Shown piece after piece: positions 45,546 through 62,114 of a stretch of DNA of 64,000 nt; positions within the stretch are counted from its first letter, which is position 1, and each line of letters starts with the position of its first letter. The stretch spans positions 73,115,272 through 73,179,271 of the forward strand of contig OY997641.1 in NCBI GenBank assembly GCA_963921795.1. Reading direction: 5' to 3'. Source of the DNA: Nannobrachium achirus (Eukaryota; Chordata; Actinopteri; Myctophiformes; Myctophidae). The translations under genes were made by a program, and so were the position numbers. The notes under the pieces were generated by a model that saw nothing but the letters and a program-made list of their open reading frames with translations, made no database searches and was not told the DNA's origin.

Positions 45546-46553
45546 TTACAACATTTTGCCGTGAAAACCCTGGTATTGCAACCAAACATGGCAACCCAAC
45601 CAAACATGGCAACCTTCTTAAGCAAGGGTATAAATAGTGGTTGAGTTGAGGCCACTTCCTCCTCACTCAGTGTGTTTGGAAGCATGGTTGATGCTGCTGG
45701 TTGCTGACTTCAGTGCCTATATAGGCTATACATACTCAACGGTGAGTTAACATGATGATTTTTATGATTTAATGTCAATGGCTTGGTTGGTTGGTTTTCT
45801 AAAATATGTTGAAAGAACTCTGTTAGTTTGATTTAGCAAAAAGGCTGACTTTAACATGGGATTTCCTCATTTTGCTAAAACGCTAGCAGAGCAAATAATC
45901 CACTGCTTGAGTTTTGATTAGTATTTTGAATGTAATAGTTTGTTTTGAAGTAGTTGATTAGATTTTGAAGTAATGACTTGAGTTTCTTTATAAAGTAATG
46001 ATGTTTGAGTATATAATTATATTTATATATGCATTTATTTATTGATTCATTGTGGCAAACCAGGGGAAACTCAGCCTCTCATGCCAGTTGACTGGGTGTG
46101 GTCACACCTGCAGCAGTGTTGTTTTTGTTGACGAGACGATAACGAAAATGACTTCGTTGACGCCCCTTTTTTTCACGACGATGACGTAACGTTAACGAGC
46201 TAAAATTTCTAGGCTGATGACGAAAATATGACGAGACGAATGTGTGTTTTCGTTGACTAGACGAGACTAGACGAAAATGTTAGTGTGTGGACGAAGTCAG
46301 AATTTAAAAATGCATCACCATTTTCTGCCAACTGCACGGTGCAATTTGTCAGTCAGAAAATATATCCTCCTGTCTGTCCTTGTTAGTTACGCCCATCTCC
46401 CGCACGGCGCATGCAGTGTCGCACACACCGCCGCCCGCGCGCACGCACACACACACACTCACACACACAGAAGACAGAACTAAAGCCTGGTGGGCGAGGA
46501 ACAGACTCACTCAGTATTAGAACCCGTCTGGTCCCGTCAGACAGAGGCGGACC

Positions 46554-49842
<3,289 letters not shown>

Positions 49843-49889
49843 GGCTCATTTTGAAAACAGCAGGTTTATTACAGATGTCCTACCTAGTA

Positions 49890-50040
49890 CCGACTGACTG
49901 ATTGTTTTAGGTTGTGAGATTGATTGCACTAAAAAGCCACTAGGAGTAGGACTGACTGTTTCGTTTGATTGCACTAAAGAGCCACTAGGAGTAGGACTGA
50001 CTGTTTTGTTATGTTGTGAGATTGCACTAAAGAGCCCATC
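49890..50040 (+). repeat. Short tandem repeat after the transposase stop
   Basis: TTGATTGCACTAAAAAGCCA, CTAGGAGTAGGACTGACTGT and close variants occur two to three times, with about 50-60 bp period, in the presumed 3' UTR. Confidence 0.75.
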
Positions 50041-50188
50041 TCTGATTGTTTTAGAAATTGTTAATGTTTTGTACCCAAATTCCAATACAGTGTTTTCTAG
50101 TGCTCAGGCCAGGGGAAGTCTTCTTCTACAAACATTTCAAGCAGAAGCACTTTTGTTTTTTTAAGGAAGAAGTTCACTCATATTCTCT

Positions 50189-50420
<232 letters not shown>

Positions 50421-51510
50421 TCTTCTTCTTGAAACCTCAGGGTTGTCATTTTAAGTTCCAAGACTTCCAATTGTCATGTTTGGTGTTCAACAATGTATAG
50501 CCTTAACTGTACCTCAGAATGTTTTATATTTATTTTATTTCAGTTTAAGGATGTTTGCACTTTGCAGCTGTCTGGACTGGCACAAGGTCAACTGGGACTG
50601 TATACTTGGACTTTATAATTTGTTTTGTTTACATCATAATGTGGTCAAATAAATATGTGTCTTCTTAATTGCACTGGCAATACCGTGGAAGTCAAGTTGA
50701 CTGAGTATGTGTTCCACATCTATTGCTCATATTTTGGGCATGTTTGTTCATTTGCTTGCTCTTTGGATACGTTTCTGAGAAATAAAGCCAAAGAAAGAAT
50801 ATTTTGTGCCTTAATTCCTAGAGTATAATGAACATTGACTGAATCCACTCACTGTTACCACTGTATCTGTGTGTAATGCTTACTTAGTAGATCAGCAAGG
50901 ACAGCATGAGAATTTCCCCATCAAATGGGAAATCTAGGCTAGACTAGAGCTATCAATTTGAGGAATGTTTATTATACACTTATTATAATACATCTATTGC
51001 TTTATGAAATCAATTGCACCTTTCAACTTTGATTCCAATTTCCATTTTGTATTAATTTATTTATTTAAAGAAACATTTTTATTTTTGACTAAAACTATTG
51101 ACTAAAACTGGACTAAAACCTTTGAGTGGGTTCGTCGACTAAAACGTGACTAAAACCTTTTGAGTTCTCGTCGACTAAAACTAGACTAAAACTATCAAGG
51201 ATATAAATGACTAAAATCTGACTAAAACTAATGAGCATTTCGTCAAAAAGACTAAGACTAAGACTAAAACTAAAATGCCTGTCAAAAACAACACTGACCT
51301 GCAGGCCATCTGACAATCAGCCTAAGTACTCATTTCTCTCTCCCTCCTCCACCTAGGCTGGCAGGGCGCCAACACCCTGGGGGAAAGCGGAGTCCCCCCC
51401 CCCCCCCCAAATTGGAATTCATACTCACTGCTCTCTCTGCTCTGCTGACAGGACCTCAAGTTTTGACCCCCAGCTCCTTCCCATCAATGTTTTTCAAAAA
51501 GACAATTTAA

Positions 51511-51787
51511 AGGAGTAGTTCACCCCCAAAATGACTTTTTTTCTATTGATTAGTCACGCCATGGAGAGTAGAGTTCAATAATATTTTTGGGTTTTTGTCA
51601 CATTCCTAAGACATCGAGTACATTTACCCCCATTGATTCCGGACATCCGGAATGAATGGGGGTAAATTTATTATCACATTTTTGTCTTAGAAATGCGACA
51701 AAAAACTAAAAATATCATTGAACTCTAGTCTCCATGGCGTAACTAATCAATAGGAAAAAAAAGTCATTTTGGGGGTGAACTACTCCT
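51511..51787. mobile_element. Palindromic MITE with TTAA duplication
   Basis: AGGAGTAGTTCACCCCCAAA and its inverse bound arms of about 110 bp. TTAA stands at 51507-51510 and 51788-51791. This fits Kolobok or piggyBac. The centre holds TTCCGGACATCCGGAA. Confidence 0.87.
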
Positions 51788-51961
51788 TTAATTTTGGTTA
51801 AGTCTGACACTGCTAGCCACTTACAGAAAACAATCCTGCTATAATATGTTGTAATTGCCAATCCTTTGTTTAAATAAACTGAAATTCATACTATTACATG
51901 ACTATTTCTTTATCATGTTGTACAAGAATCTGGTTGGATATGATATAATTGGGTCTACAAT

Positions 51962-52180
51962 GCCAGTGGTGTAAAAGTAACCAAGTACATTTACTCAAGT
52001 ACTACCCTTAGTACAATTTTGAGGTATTTTATACTTTACTCTTAATTCTAGGCTACTCCAGTACATGCTCACGTATTGCATTGTGAGCTTGTAGATCTGC
52101 TATTTTCAAAATCTTTCAAGTTGATGTCAATACCTTTGTACTTTTATTCAAGTGCATTTTGAATTCAGAACTTTTACTTG
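51962..52180 (+). mobile_element. hAT-like fragment carrying half a hairpin module
   Basis: CAGTGGTGTAAAAGTAACC and CAAGTACATTTACTCAAGTA are typical of a common fish hAT MITE. GCATTGTGAGCTTGTAGATC at about 52077 is one half of the recurring module. Confidence 0.55.
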
Positions 52181-53285
52181 TAACAAATATTTCTCTATAT
52201 GTTATTCCTGGCATTCTGTTCATATCCTGAAAGAGGCGGAGACTGTTGTCCTTGCATTAAAGTGTCAGTAGTTGGCGTTCTGGGCTCTGAATGTACCTGG
52301 GTTGCCATGTCTGCTTATAATAAGCAATGTGTCTCTTTAAGATTTTTATTTATCCACCCCCCACCATGCAGTTTTGTACAGTGAAACCCAAAATTTGCAA
52401 AAATAAACTTTGCCAAAAATCTAAAAATAGAGAACTCGGGAACGGGAACAAAAGGCAAAACTCAAGAAAAAGGCAAAAATAACAAACACTGCACTAGGCT
52501 ATGGGGCCCTTGCAACTCTCACTGAGATTTGTTCATCTCGCTCTGCTGAGCATAACAGAGTTGCCCTGGTTAGCAGCCTCCGTTTAAAGGAGTGGATCCT
52601 ACCACTAACCAGGAAACCAATTACCTTGAAATGGCTGATATAGCAGCTTACAGTCTCTCTCTCTGAATACATTACCCTTTCAATAAATGTGAAAGTGTTT
52701 TACACTACATATTCAGGTTGGAATTCATGTACAGAGCTGTTAGAAAAACTTTGCTCAATGTCTTTGTCTAACACCCCCCCTCCTCCACAGTATTGGCAAC
52801 CTCCACCCCTATTTAAGTGGAGTGGTACAGCCCTGTTCTGTTTGACTTGCACTGTCACGACCTGGCCCGTAGGCAATGACAAATTGAGGAGGACACATGG
52901 TAGGGGTATAAATAACAATAATTTATTAACTAAAAGGGTTAACTCATATTTACAAGAGTATGAGGTGTGTAAGTCAGTAATCAGTAGTGTCAGCAATGCA
53001 TGTATGTGTGGTAAGTATGATGATGTGGGGTGTTGTAAAGAGTGTAAAAGGAACTGCACAAACAAAGGGTGCTGTCGTCTGGGGAGAGAGAGACTGGCTT
53101 TCCACCCAGTCTTTTATGGGGAGCCAGGGAGCACTGGCCAGGTGCTCCCAATGCACCTAATCATCATCAGGCTCCAATGGCCGACACCCATAGGCTCTGT
53201 GGAAGAAGCACAAATACAGGGATCCACCATACATAGGGCTACACACCATACACCATACATAGGGCTACACAGGCCAGGCCAACCT
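52181..53285. other. Unrecognised sequence before unit D
   Basis: The region has a TGTCACGACCTGG start near 52853 and a run of CATACATAGGGCTACACA repeats near 53228. An open frame at 52689-53309 has no family signature and is low in coding character. I see no terminal repeats that would prove an element. Confidence 0.35.
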
Positions 53286-53364
53286 AAATATCACCAGGGG
53301 CCATTCTAAGATGAAGAACTGGAGGCATGTTTTGAAATATAGATGATATATAATCAAATACAAT

Positions 53365-53466
<102 letters not shown>

Positions 53467-53860
53467 TGCGTGCATGCGTTTGTGCGTGTTTGCGTGTTAC
53501 ATGGTCCTTGTATGGTTACACACATAAATGTTACCCCACCACATTCATTGGCGATGATCCATTTGCATGTATGTTACTCTATGTTGGTATAGATCCATTT
53601 GTCTTTATCCACATGTGCGGTGTCGGGTATTCCTACACAGCTTATCAAAGGAAATTAAACAGAGTTACAGTTAATATTTAAAACAGGATACTGTGTCATT
53701 AAAGATGCAGTATAAAACGTAGTATATTTCCTTGAGTGTTGACTGTGAATAAATGTATTCACATGTAGCTCATTCAGTTTGTGTATTCATTAAGTTCAGC
53801 TTTCATCTCAAAACATCCCAAGTATCTCTGGTCAGTTATAATTCTCTCAACAAACACTTG

Positions 53861-54163
53861 GGGCCCTATTTTTGAACATCCTAAACGCTAAATCCCTAAA
53901 CTTCTTTACCATTTTGAAAAACATTTTTTGGTGGTTCAAATAGCTGATCTACAACTAGCTGATCTACAGCTACCGTATATAAACAAACAATCAGGATTTG
54001 ACGGTGCATGAGTAGCAAGAGGCATGCGCAGGAGAAGCGGACCAGAGCATGATCTACAAGCTCACAACATGTCGATGTAGATCGGCTATTTTGAGTATTC
54101 AAAATAGTAACAATGCAAAGAAGTTTAGGGGTTTAGGATTTAGCATGGACGAAAATGGGGCCC
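53861..54163. mobile_element. GGGCCC fold-back MITE, unit D copy
   Basis: Same place as 7421-7740 and 24312-24630. Confidence 0.7.
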
Positions 54164-55488
54164 TTGGTCTCAAAATATAATTGATTGTGGACTCCGATGC
54201 AACTAATCAGTGTTACGATGTTTTTCTCCAATTTTACATTACATAATTTTGTTCATGTGAAGATTATAAAAAAATTACAAATCGTTTATGTAGCTGTAGA
54301 TCAGCTAGCTCAGCTTTTTGAACTATTTAAAAAATCTCAGGTGTAAACAGGATCATGTGGGGGTTTCAGGAGATAGCCATTGCCATTGCCATTCTCAGCT
54401 GGAAGGAATGAGTGAGTGAACGCAGTATGACGTCAGGCCCCGCCAGGCTAGGGGGGAGGGGGGATACGGGATAGGGGACTCATAATAATGTACATTGTAA
54501 TCTACATGTGAGCCTCTGTGCTACTTCTATTTGAAAATGTAATACACATATTTGAAAAGAAAGATTATACTAAGATCCCAATGGCAGTTATTTTTGCCAC
54601 TTCTAGTTTTTCCCCCTGAAATGACACCTCTCTCTGGTTCCGATTTAAACAATTTGCTTCTCGAAATAAATGGCAATTTAAAACTTGACTGAATTAAAGA
54701 ATTCATTGTTTCCGTTAATCAATTCAAAATTATTGAAAAAAATATCAACAAAACATGTTGATATATACATTTTGAATGGATGCTGTAATTCTATTGATCT
54801 GTTACAGAGGATTAAATTACTAAGCAGTTTTTTCTTTGAAATTAAATTTTAAGTCTGTTTAAAAAGGATGTACTTTACCATTCACTTAGTCAGGGGACTT
54901 GATTACTTCATAGACATCTGTGTTGCCTAAAGGTAAACAAGCATTAATTTGGTGCTTATAAATGTTATTTCAATTTAATTAATTCCATTAATTCATATTA
55001 AAAATAACCAGATGTCAGAAATGTTCTTGACCGATGTGATTGGTTTAAAGACTGACCATGCTGGTGGGCAGTACACATGATCAGTAACTCCACTTTGATT
55101 GGTCCTCTGGTCTGCAGCTGAGCCCTGATTGGGGTCCTCATACTCAATGGGCCTATTATTAAAATAAAATAAACATTTATCAGAAATGGCGTAATCAAGA
55201 TGTAATCTACTGCTGTCATGCATGTTGATGAATAGACAGAGTATTGTACTTACGTGATATAATCTGGATCTGTAAATTAAAAACATATTATTTGAATCAA
55301 ATAAAAACATTTAATATAAGTTATTTGTCAGTATTTTTTCTTCATGTTAAAGCAATAGGACACTTTATCAGAGGTTTGTTTTGGTTGTTTAACTACCTTG
55401 TCATGGAGAAACTAGTCCAATTAGGGAGATTGCTGCATCACACAGGTGATTAGAAATGAACTAGCCTGGGAACGATGCAAATAGACCG
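54164..55488. other. Shared intergenic backbone upstream of unit D
   Basis: Close to 7741-9080. No gene is recognised besides the doubtful minus-strand exon pair at 55067-55269. Confidence 0.5.
55067..55269 (-). other. Possible minus-strand exon pair, unit D copy
   Basis: Same layout as 8690-8891. The 16-bp piece is 55254-55269. DPNQGSAADQRT is kept, but the end follows the unit A frame. Confidence 0.2.
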
Positions 55489-56334
55489 TTTGTCAGCCTT
55501 CTGATTGGTCCCTGAGACTCCCTGACTGGCCAACCAGAAAAAAACATTCACTTTTTGCTATCGGGGGTGGAGTTTGTGCAGTGGAGAATATTGAATGTGG
55601 CTTTCAACAACTGTCCGCAGTGCGCGACACGGAGATCGGCCGGTACGGTGATAGCGACGGCAAGCGTCAAGCGATCTCGCTCATCATAACGAATAAGCTT
55701 CAACAAACTAGTTCACATGTACCTTATCAATGGTCTAAGAGTCACGATTGGGTACATATAATTTAAATGGGCAGAATTACGAAAAGCCAGCCTATTATGT
55801 GAGGAGAAACATTCTCTCTGTCCTCTTCCTAGTACCCAAGATGCAATGCGCTTCTCTTTCTATCTCTGATCCAGAGGATTAAACTAATTAAAACATTTAT
55901 TTTTCGGGGGAAAACTACTGTTTTGCTATGTAATTACTGTACCTTTTTCTTCCCTTTTTATTAATATCACGTAGATGTGTTTTTTGTGGTACTTTATATA
56001 GCTGTAATGAGGCTATGAAGGGAAAAAAAATCCCATCCACTACCACTATAAAATAATCTGCAAAGAGGATTCTGTCCCACTGGGATTAAACAAATTAAAA
56101 CATATATTTTCGGGTAAACCCCCTGTTTTGCAATGTAACTACTGTACCTTTGTCTTCCCTTTTTATTAATATCACCTAGGTGTTTTTCCTTTGGTACTTT
56201 ATATAGCTGTAATGAGGCTATGAAGGGAAAAAAAATCCCATCCACTTCCACTATAAAAACAATCTGCCCAGGGTTAATGTCCCATCATAGTAACAGGGCA
56301 GAATGGGGCGGGATTTGCAAAAGGGTTTATTGGG
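55489..56334. mobile_element. Insertion related to the CACCCTTTGTCA MITE
   Basis: Unit 0 and unit A read through GATGCAAATAAGGAATGC. Here GATGCAAATA occurs on both sides of the insert (16-bp flank copies differing at one base). The insert begins GACCGTTTGTCAGCC and ends GGGCGGGATTTGCAAAAGGG. It contains a segment of about 210 bp repeated once in tandem (55862 and 56075). Confidence 0.65.
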
Positions 56335-56887
56335 AGCGATGCAAATAAGGAATGCATGTCCTGCTGTTATATGCAATACTCGTTATACCCATTGGGTGGT
56401 TCTGGGAAGTCTTTGTGCAATCACAAACATCTGGGGGGTAGCTAGTCTTCATACCCAATCCAATGACACCTAGTACTTTCAAAAACGAATAAGAAATACA
56501 TTTGAGCTGATCATATTATTTTTCATTGACATCAGCAAAACTCTTGGGCTGCCAGCATTAACAGCCAATAGCCACTTTTCCTTGGTAAATTCTAGTCTGC
56601 TAGAGCTTATGATTTGTTGTCATATCTCAAGAACTGTGTGACCATTGGTCATATAACTTGGTGTTCTGTGTTCAGATAACCGAGGCCGTTCCAATGGCAC
56701 CATGAACTGTACCATAACAAAAAAAAAAATTTGTATCTGCTGCTTTTGTGGACAAACAGCCGGCCATATCTCAAGTTGAGAACGTAACTGTGCCTTTTAG
56801 GCCTATCTTGTATTGCTGGATTCAGCATTCAAATGCCTTTCCAATTTGCATTTTAGCCTTTCATAGGAACAGGGGGGTTTGTTTTTC

Positions 56888-56989
<102 letters not shown>

Positions 56990-57603
56990 TTTGCGCGGCG
57001 TGCGCCACGCAAAATACTAATATTAATATCAATAATTCAACGTTAAGACAACCCGGTTCGAGAGTGGTGTCTTCGGATCGGTCTCGGTGAGACGGACGCA
57101 ATGGCACCTTCCTGGTTTACGTAGGACTAAGGGAACCAGAGAAAGGCAATGGGGAAGTTCTCGAAGAAATATACAGCAAATGTGCTGGGGAATTTGTTGG
57201 TTGAAAAACTGAAACTAAAATAATCATAAAAAAATCCAAATATGGGCCTACAAATTTACGGACAGTTTCCTTGTACTCAGGGGAGTAAGGTGCACCCAGC
57301 TCTGCAGTGAATTTGAAAGACAATATTGATGTATATATTTAAAATATTAATATATTAAAAATAAGATTTTTATGAAAAAGTGAAAAAATGTGAATATGGG
57401 CGCTGCGACGTTGAGGAAGTGACGGCTAAGACGTCCTCAGAATTCCGTACGCAATGGTGCGCCATTCAAGGACGCTGGATGCACCATTCGGCCGGTATCG
57501 CACATTCCCTCCGAAAAAAATGAAAGAATAGCATATGCTGAATTTTGAATAACTTCCATACAAAAATGTTATTTGCATTACGATCGCGTCGTCGAAATAC
57601 ATA

Positions 57604-57979
57604 TGTGGCGGAGAGAGTCGCAGCCCCAGCCTGAAGCCTCAAAAGTCTAGTATCTGCTCTCATTCCATAGGGATATACCTTTGGAGTAATGGTTAAGATA
57701 TTGGACTTTCACACGGGAGACCCGGGTTCGAAGCCGGGTGGGGAGGTCCGGATCACCTCCGTTACATTGGTGCCGTGACCCGGATCCGGGCTTCCCCGTA
57801 GGAGGAGGGCAAAGGGGGGTGAGTGTGGTGGAAAGTCGCAGCCCCAGCCTGAAGCCTCAAAAGTCTAGTATCTGCCCTCATTCCATAGGGATATCCCTTT
57901 GGAGTAATGGTTAAGATATTGGACCTTTCACGCAGGAGACCCGGGTTCGAAGCCGGGTGGGGAGGTTCGGATCACCTCG
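57604..57979 (+). mobile_element. Miniature LTR-type element with tRNA-like terminal repeats
   Basis: The left repeat is 57604-57766 (TGTGG...TTACA). TTGGTGCCGTGACCC follows at once and has the form of a primer-binding site. Next comes only about 57 bp, ending in a purine-rich tract (GGAGGAGGGCAAAGGGGGGT, 57801-57820), then a second repeat from 57824 to about 57979. No coding sequence is present. The plan is that of a terminal-repeat retrotransposon in miniature. Each repeat carries a 71-72 bp tRNA-Glu-like stretch. The repeats differ by roughly 5% by eye, so it is not a very recent fossil. The right border is uncertain. Confidence 0.75.
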
Positions 57980-58441
57980 TTTGATTCACTTCGGGAAGTC
58001 TGGGGCGTGATAACTGTTATGTTTGTTATTACTACTCATACATATGTTGTTTTGCATATTATTGTAGGCTATAGCCTATTGTCTTTTGTCATTGAAAGTC
58101 TCGATGAACTGAATACAAAGGAATGCAATGGAAATGAGCCCTGGCTTTTTAGTTTTTTCTTTTTTTTACAATGTCGTCAATTAAATGAAGTCCCCTCACA
58201 TCTGTGGGCAAATTACATCCTGCACATAATTCCACATCAAACTCTGCTCTGAGTCTAATGATCATTACATCCTGATGTGAAAGAAAATGTGTCAAAAGAA
58301 TAAAACATGACGGTTGTTATGCAGTTCTTTCTTTTTCTTTTTACCCCTTGTTCTCCCCAATGTAGTAGTTATGCCAAATGATTCTTCCCCACACTCATTT
58401 CTCTCTTTTCACTGCTGTTGTATCCTACTGACTCACTAGTG

Positions 58442-58780
58442 CAGGGGTTTTCAAAGTGGGTGACGGGGCACCCTGGGGTGCCGTGACAGCAGTCCAGGGG
58501 TACCGCAAGATCATTTACTGATATTTGGAATTTACTCCAATTATTACTTAATTACAATATATATTTAGTATAATTTTAAACTTGAAGTAAAGAGCAATTT
58601 TCAGTCAGTTCTAAGTCTTAACCAAAATGGCTATTAGGCCTATCTCACAACATAATCACTAAAATATGCTATAAACATACGGTGCTGGGAGTGAAAATTA
58701 TGAATATAATGTAGGGGTGCCTCGGATGAAAAGAATATTTATAGGGGTGCCCTGAGCCAAAAAAAGTTTGGGAATCCCTG
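58442..58780. mobile_element. hAT MITE upstream of the unit D promoter
   Basis: Same insertion as 27130-27447, with CACTAGTG at 58434-58441 and 58781-58788. It is inherited by both units. Confidence 0.92.
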
Positions 58781-58821
58781 CACTAGTGAATCAGTCATTC
58801 AGTGACAGTTACACATCTCCT

Positions 58822-59279
58822 CCACCAGGGGGCGAAAGGCATTAAAGCAACAGTGTCTGGATACATTATTGCGCATGCGCTAAACACGTTGATCCGGAAG
58901 CCGGATCTTCCGGAAGTAGAATGTTTCTGGCGTGGCGTTTCCACAACAAAGGAACCGTTGGTGTTTCATGGTGGTTTTGGGACGCGACCAACAAACCTAA
59001 GCATAAAGGTGGTTCCCGGGGGGCAAGGAGCTCCGCTGTGTTCACTTGGACCGCGCGGAGGTGCCGAAAGTCGGGGGTCGAAGATGTACTATTCTGTCCC
59101 TATCAGGACATAACTCGGACGGACTTTGCAACGCTCGACGCGGAGACTCGCAAGCTTTACCTCGGCGGTGGTGTCTCACGTGGATCAAGTCCGCTTGAGT
59201 GTTGGTGTTTAGTTTCATGGTGGTTGGGACACCGCGTGGTGAAAAGCTTCTCATATTAAAAGGAGTTAAAACGCTTCAA
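58822..59279 (+). promoter_or_regulatory. Promoter and 5' UTR of the unit D zinc-finger gene
   Basis: The CTCF core match is at 58822-58834, NRF1-type TGCGCATGCGC at 58870-58880, and ETS-type CCGGAAG sites near 58895 and 58911. The 5' UTR differs from A and B by an extra segment around 59077-59160. Confidence 0.7.
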
Positions 59280-59496
59280 ATGGAGTCTGTACGGCTGAAG
59301 ATAAATGAACACATGACGTCGGTGGGAGAGGAGATATTGTGTGTTTTGGAAAAGCAACAAAGTGTTGATGTTTGTCGCGTGAAGCTCGATGTCAGAGTGT
59401 TTGTGTTGGAGCGCCTCCGTGCGGCCGCAGAGGTCATGTGCAGCCTCTTCCAGAGAGAGATGGAGACACTACACAACACCCAACTACACACTGCAG
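59280..59496 (+). CDS. Zinc-finger gene, unit D, exon 1
   Basis: 217 bp, donor CAG/GTATGT, phase 1. The peptide equals unit B except for S in place of N in EVMCSLF. The gene continues beyond the window; exon 3 and the finger exon are not included. Confidence 0.85.
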
Positions 59497-59585
59497 GTAT
59501 GTCTGTTACACACACAACACCACACTACACACTGCAGGTATGTCTATTACACACACAGCACCACACTACACACTGCAGTGTCTGT
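59484..59585 (+). repeat. 41-bp tandem repeat spanning the exon 1 donor, unit D
   Basis: Two donor-bearing copies and a terminal copy without donor, as in unit A. Confidence 0.87.
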
Positions 59586-60198
59586 TACACTTAAACATAC
59601 CTGTCTCAGAAGCTTAATTTCAAATATAAAGTGCTTATTCCATGGCCATAGATGTTGCAATTCTCTTCGGGTGGGTAAAGTAACCGTATCTTTAGTAGTG
59701 TTCAATACAAATGCATTTTAATCTGAATGGTGGCCATTTTCTGCGTATTTCCTCCATATGTTTCAACTGATTGATTGATCGAAGAATTTATTAGAAGTTT
59801 GCATAGGAAAAGGTACAGTTTCATGACGGTACAGTTCACTGGTACAAGGTCTACTAAAAGGAGATCCTAGAAAAGACTGAGCTTATTTCCACAGGAAACC
59901 ATTTAAGTATCTCATATAACACTGAATGACAGACGAATTATGCAACCCTATCGGTTGGGGTTGTTTCGAGGTCCCAGTAGACGGAGGCTAACCTGCCGAC
60001 GCGAGTGAATGCTAACCTGCTCATGCAGGTGAATGCTAACCCAAAGCCTAAACCCTAACATTAAGCTTAAACCTAACCCTTACCCTAACCAGACTACTGG
60101 GACCTCGAAACAATAGAAATAACAAGATTCTGCCTTTGGTTGGGCAGGTGTACGGCACTCTGAAATGGCCACTCTTTATTGAAAGATATGGAAGGTAA

Positions 60199-60422
60199 GG
60201 GCGGCAGTGGCTCAGGGGTAGAGAAACTGTCATTAGAACACAGAGGGTTCCCGAAGGATTCCCAGTTTGATCCCAGACTCCCTCAGAGTTGGTGTTGAAG
60301 AGTCCTTGAGCAAGAACCCCTGGTTGCTCCCGATGAGCAGGTTGGTGCCTTGAATGGGTGAATGTAAATCTATGTAAAGCGCTTTGGATAAAGTCGCTAT
60401 AAAAATGCACAATTTACCATTT
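60199..60422 (+). mobile_element. tRNA-derived SINE, unit D
   Basis: Counterpart of 13217-13440 with the same boxes and tail. Confidence 0.75.
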
Positions 60423-61185
60423 AAGGCCTGAAGAGAATTGTAGAATCAGTGGTCACCGAGTAAGCACTTTATATTTCAAATATTTATATTTATAGATCAG
60501 GCTTTTGCTGTGGTAGCCTATATCCCTACTCTCTCTCATAATGTTCATAGGGCTCAATAGAGGGCACGTTTGTCCCACTACAACCAGACAGGTTAAAAGT
60601 ATCAATTTCAGACATAATATGTCTGAAATGTTTTTTATTCAAGAGGTTTTTGGAAATATATTATAATTATATAATATATTATATTAGTGCAATCGATGGT
60701 TAGTTAATCGAAGGATAGTCGCTCAGTCGTAAGTTGTAACTCATGACATGAGTTTTGTTTGTAGTTGTCCCATACATACATCATTGTGTTCATGCTTAGC
60801 TGCACACTTCACAAAATGAAAATCAAAACATATCGGGCGAGACTGATTCATCAACAAAAGAAGTCATGCCCATATGGGCTGTCCAGATATGGGCATGAAA
60901 GGGACAAGGACTGACAGATATGTATGGTCATATCAGTTGGATTGGCGGTGCGACAGAGGTGTGAGTGCTCCATTGTGGCCCAAACTCTTGACCTATAGCA
61001 GCGAAAATAGCTTACATCAGGATGGGGACAATTAATTGATCTCTTAGAACAAGTAGTGACTGATCCTTTTAACTGAACAAAACATACTAAACGTCTATAC
61101 CGTAGTTTGATTTGATTACGTCATGGTATAATATACGGTTGCTGCATGGTAACCAAAAGTTCTATCTACCTGGTGATTTCCACAG

Positions 61186-61329
61186 AGCACCACAGGGAGA
61201 GGTCTACAGAGTCTAGAGAGATGGCCTCCCAAACATATTCAACGTTGTCAGAGGAACAGCGAGAGATGGACAAGGGACGTGGACTGTTGGATGCAACGAT
61301 GCAACCTGTAGTAAAGTTATACAGGATAG
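61186..61329 (+). CDS. Zinc-finger gene, unit D, exon 2
   Basis: 144 bp between GATTTCCACAG and GTATGT, phase 1. The same charged 48-residue segment as unit B. Tandem donor copies follow (to about 61440). Confidence 0.73.
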
Positions 61330-61764
61330 GTATGTACTGTTTTATTTACTTTACAACCTGTAATAAAGTTGTACAGGATAGGTATGTACTGTTTTATTTA
61401 ATGTGGTTTAATCCTGTAGTAATGTTGTACAGGATAGGTTTGTAGTGTGTTAATGAATACAAGAATTCAAGCCCAAAACATGCTTGCCCTGTGTCAAATG
61501 CTGGCGATATTGCAACGTGCGGCACCAGGTATTCCTAAAAGCAACCTCTATGTCTACGTCTAAACTTATTCCTAAACTTAACCTTAGTAAAACTAGGTCT
61601 AAACCAAACCTTATTCTTAAACGTAACTTCAGTAAAACTATGCTTAAACCTAACCTTCTTCATAAACCTCTGTAAACTATTCCTTCTGTGGAAAAAATGG
61701 GAGTGTGTTTTGGGTTGAGCTTTCCGGTTACCCTTAATTCTTATGACAATTATTATTATTATGA

Positions 61765-61824
61765 GAGTGTACAAATGGAACCAAATGGACCCTTACGGGT
61801 TGATCTGGTTCCATTTGTACACTC
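61765..61824. repeat. 60-bp hairpin, unit D
   Basis: Same 18-bp perfect stem as in units A and B. Confidence 0.87.
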
Positions 61825-62114
61825 CCAGAGTTAAACACCCGTAAGGGACCATTTGGAACCCCCCCAAGGAACCAGGGTCCCTGAACCACACCTTGAAGGT
61901 CCACTGGTGTAGCAGAGTGTTTCCAGCGAGACAAGATGCACAATGTTTGATCGGAATGGAACTGAGCCTTCATTAGTATCATTAGCTACACCTGTGAAGA
62001 AAGTAAGGAAGAGGCCCAAGGTTTTCTATTATGGCTTGCATGGAGCCTAATGGGCTGGCGAGTGGTGCTAGTACCGCTATATTCTAAATAGTCAATGCAT
62101 ACTTGTCCTGTAAC

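Noticed and set aside
49890-50040. CRISPR-like direct repeats
   Set aside because: There are only two to three imperfect copies in the 3' UTR of a eukaryotic transposase; no spacers are present.
52853-53280. LTR of a retrotransposon starting TGTCACGACC
   Set aside because: There is no second copy, no CA-type end with duplication and no primer-binding site, so nothing supports it beyond the first bases.
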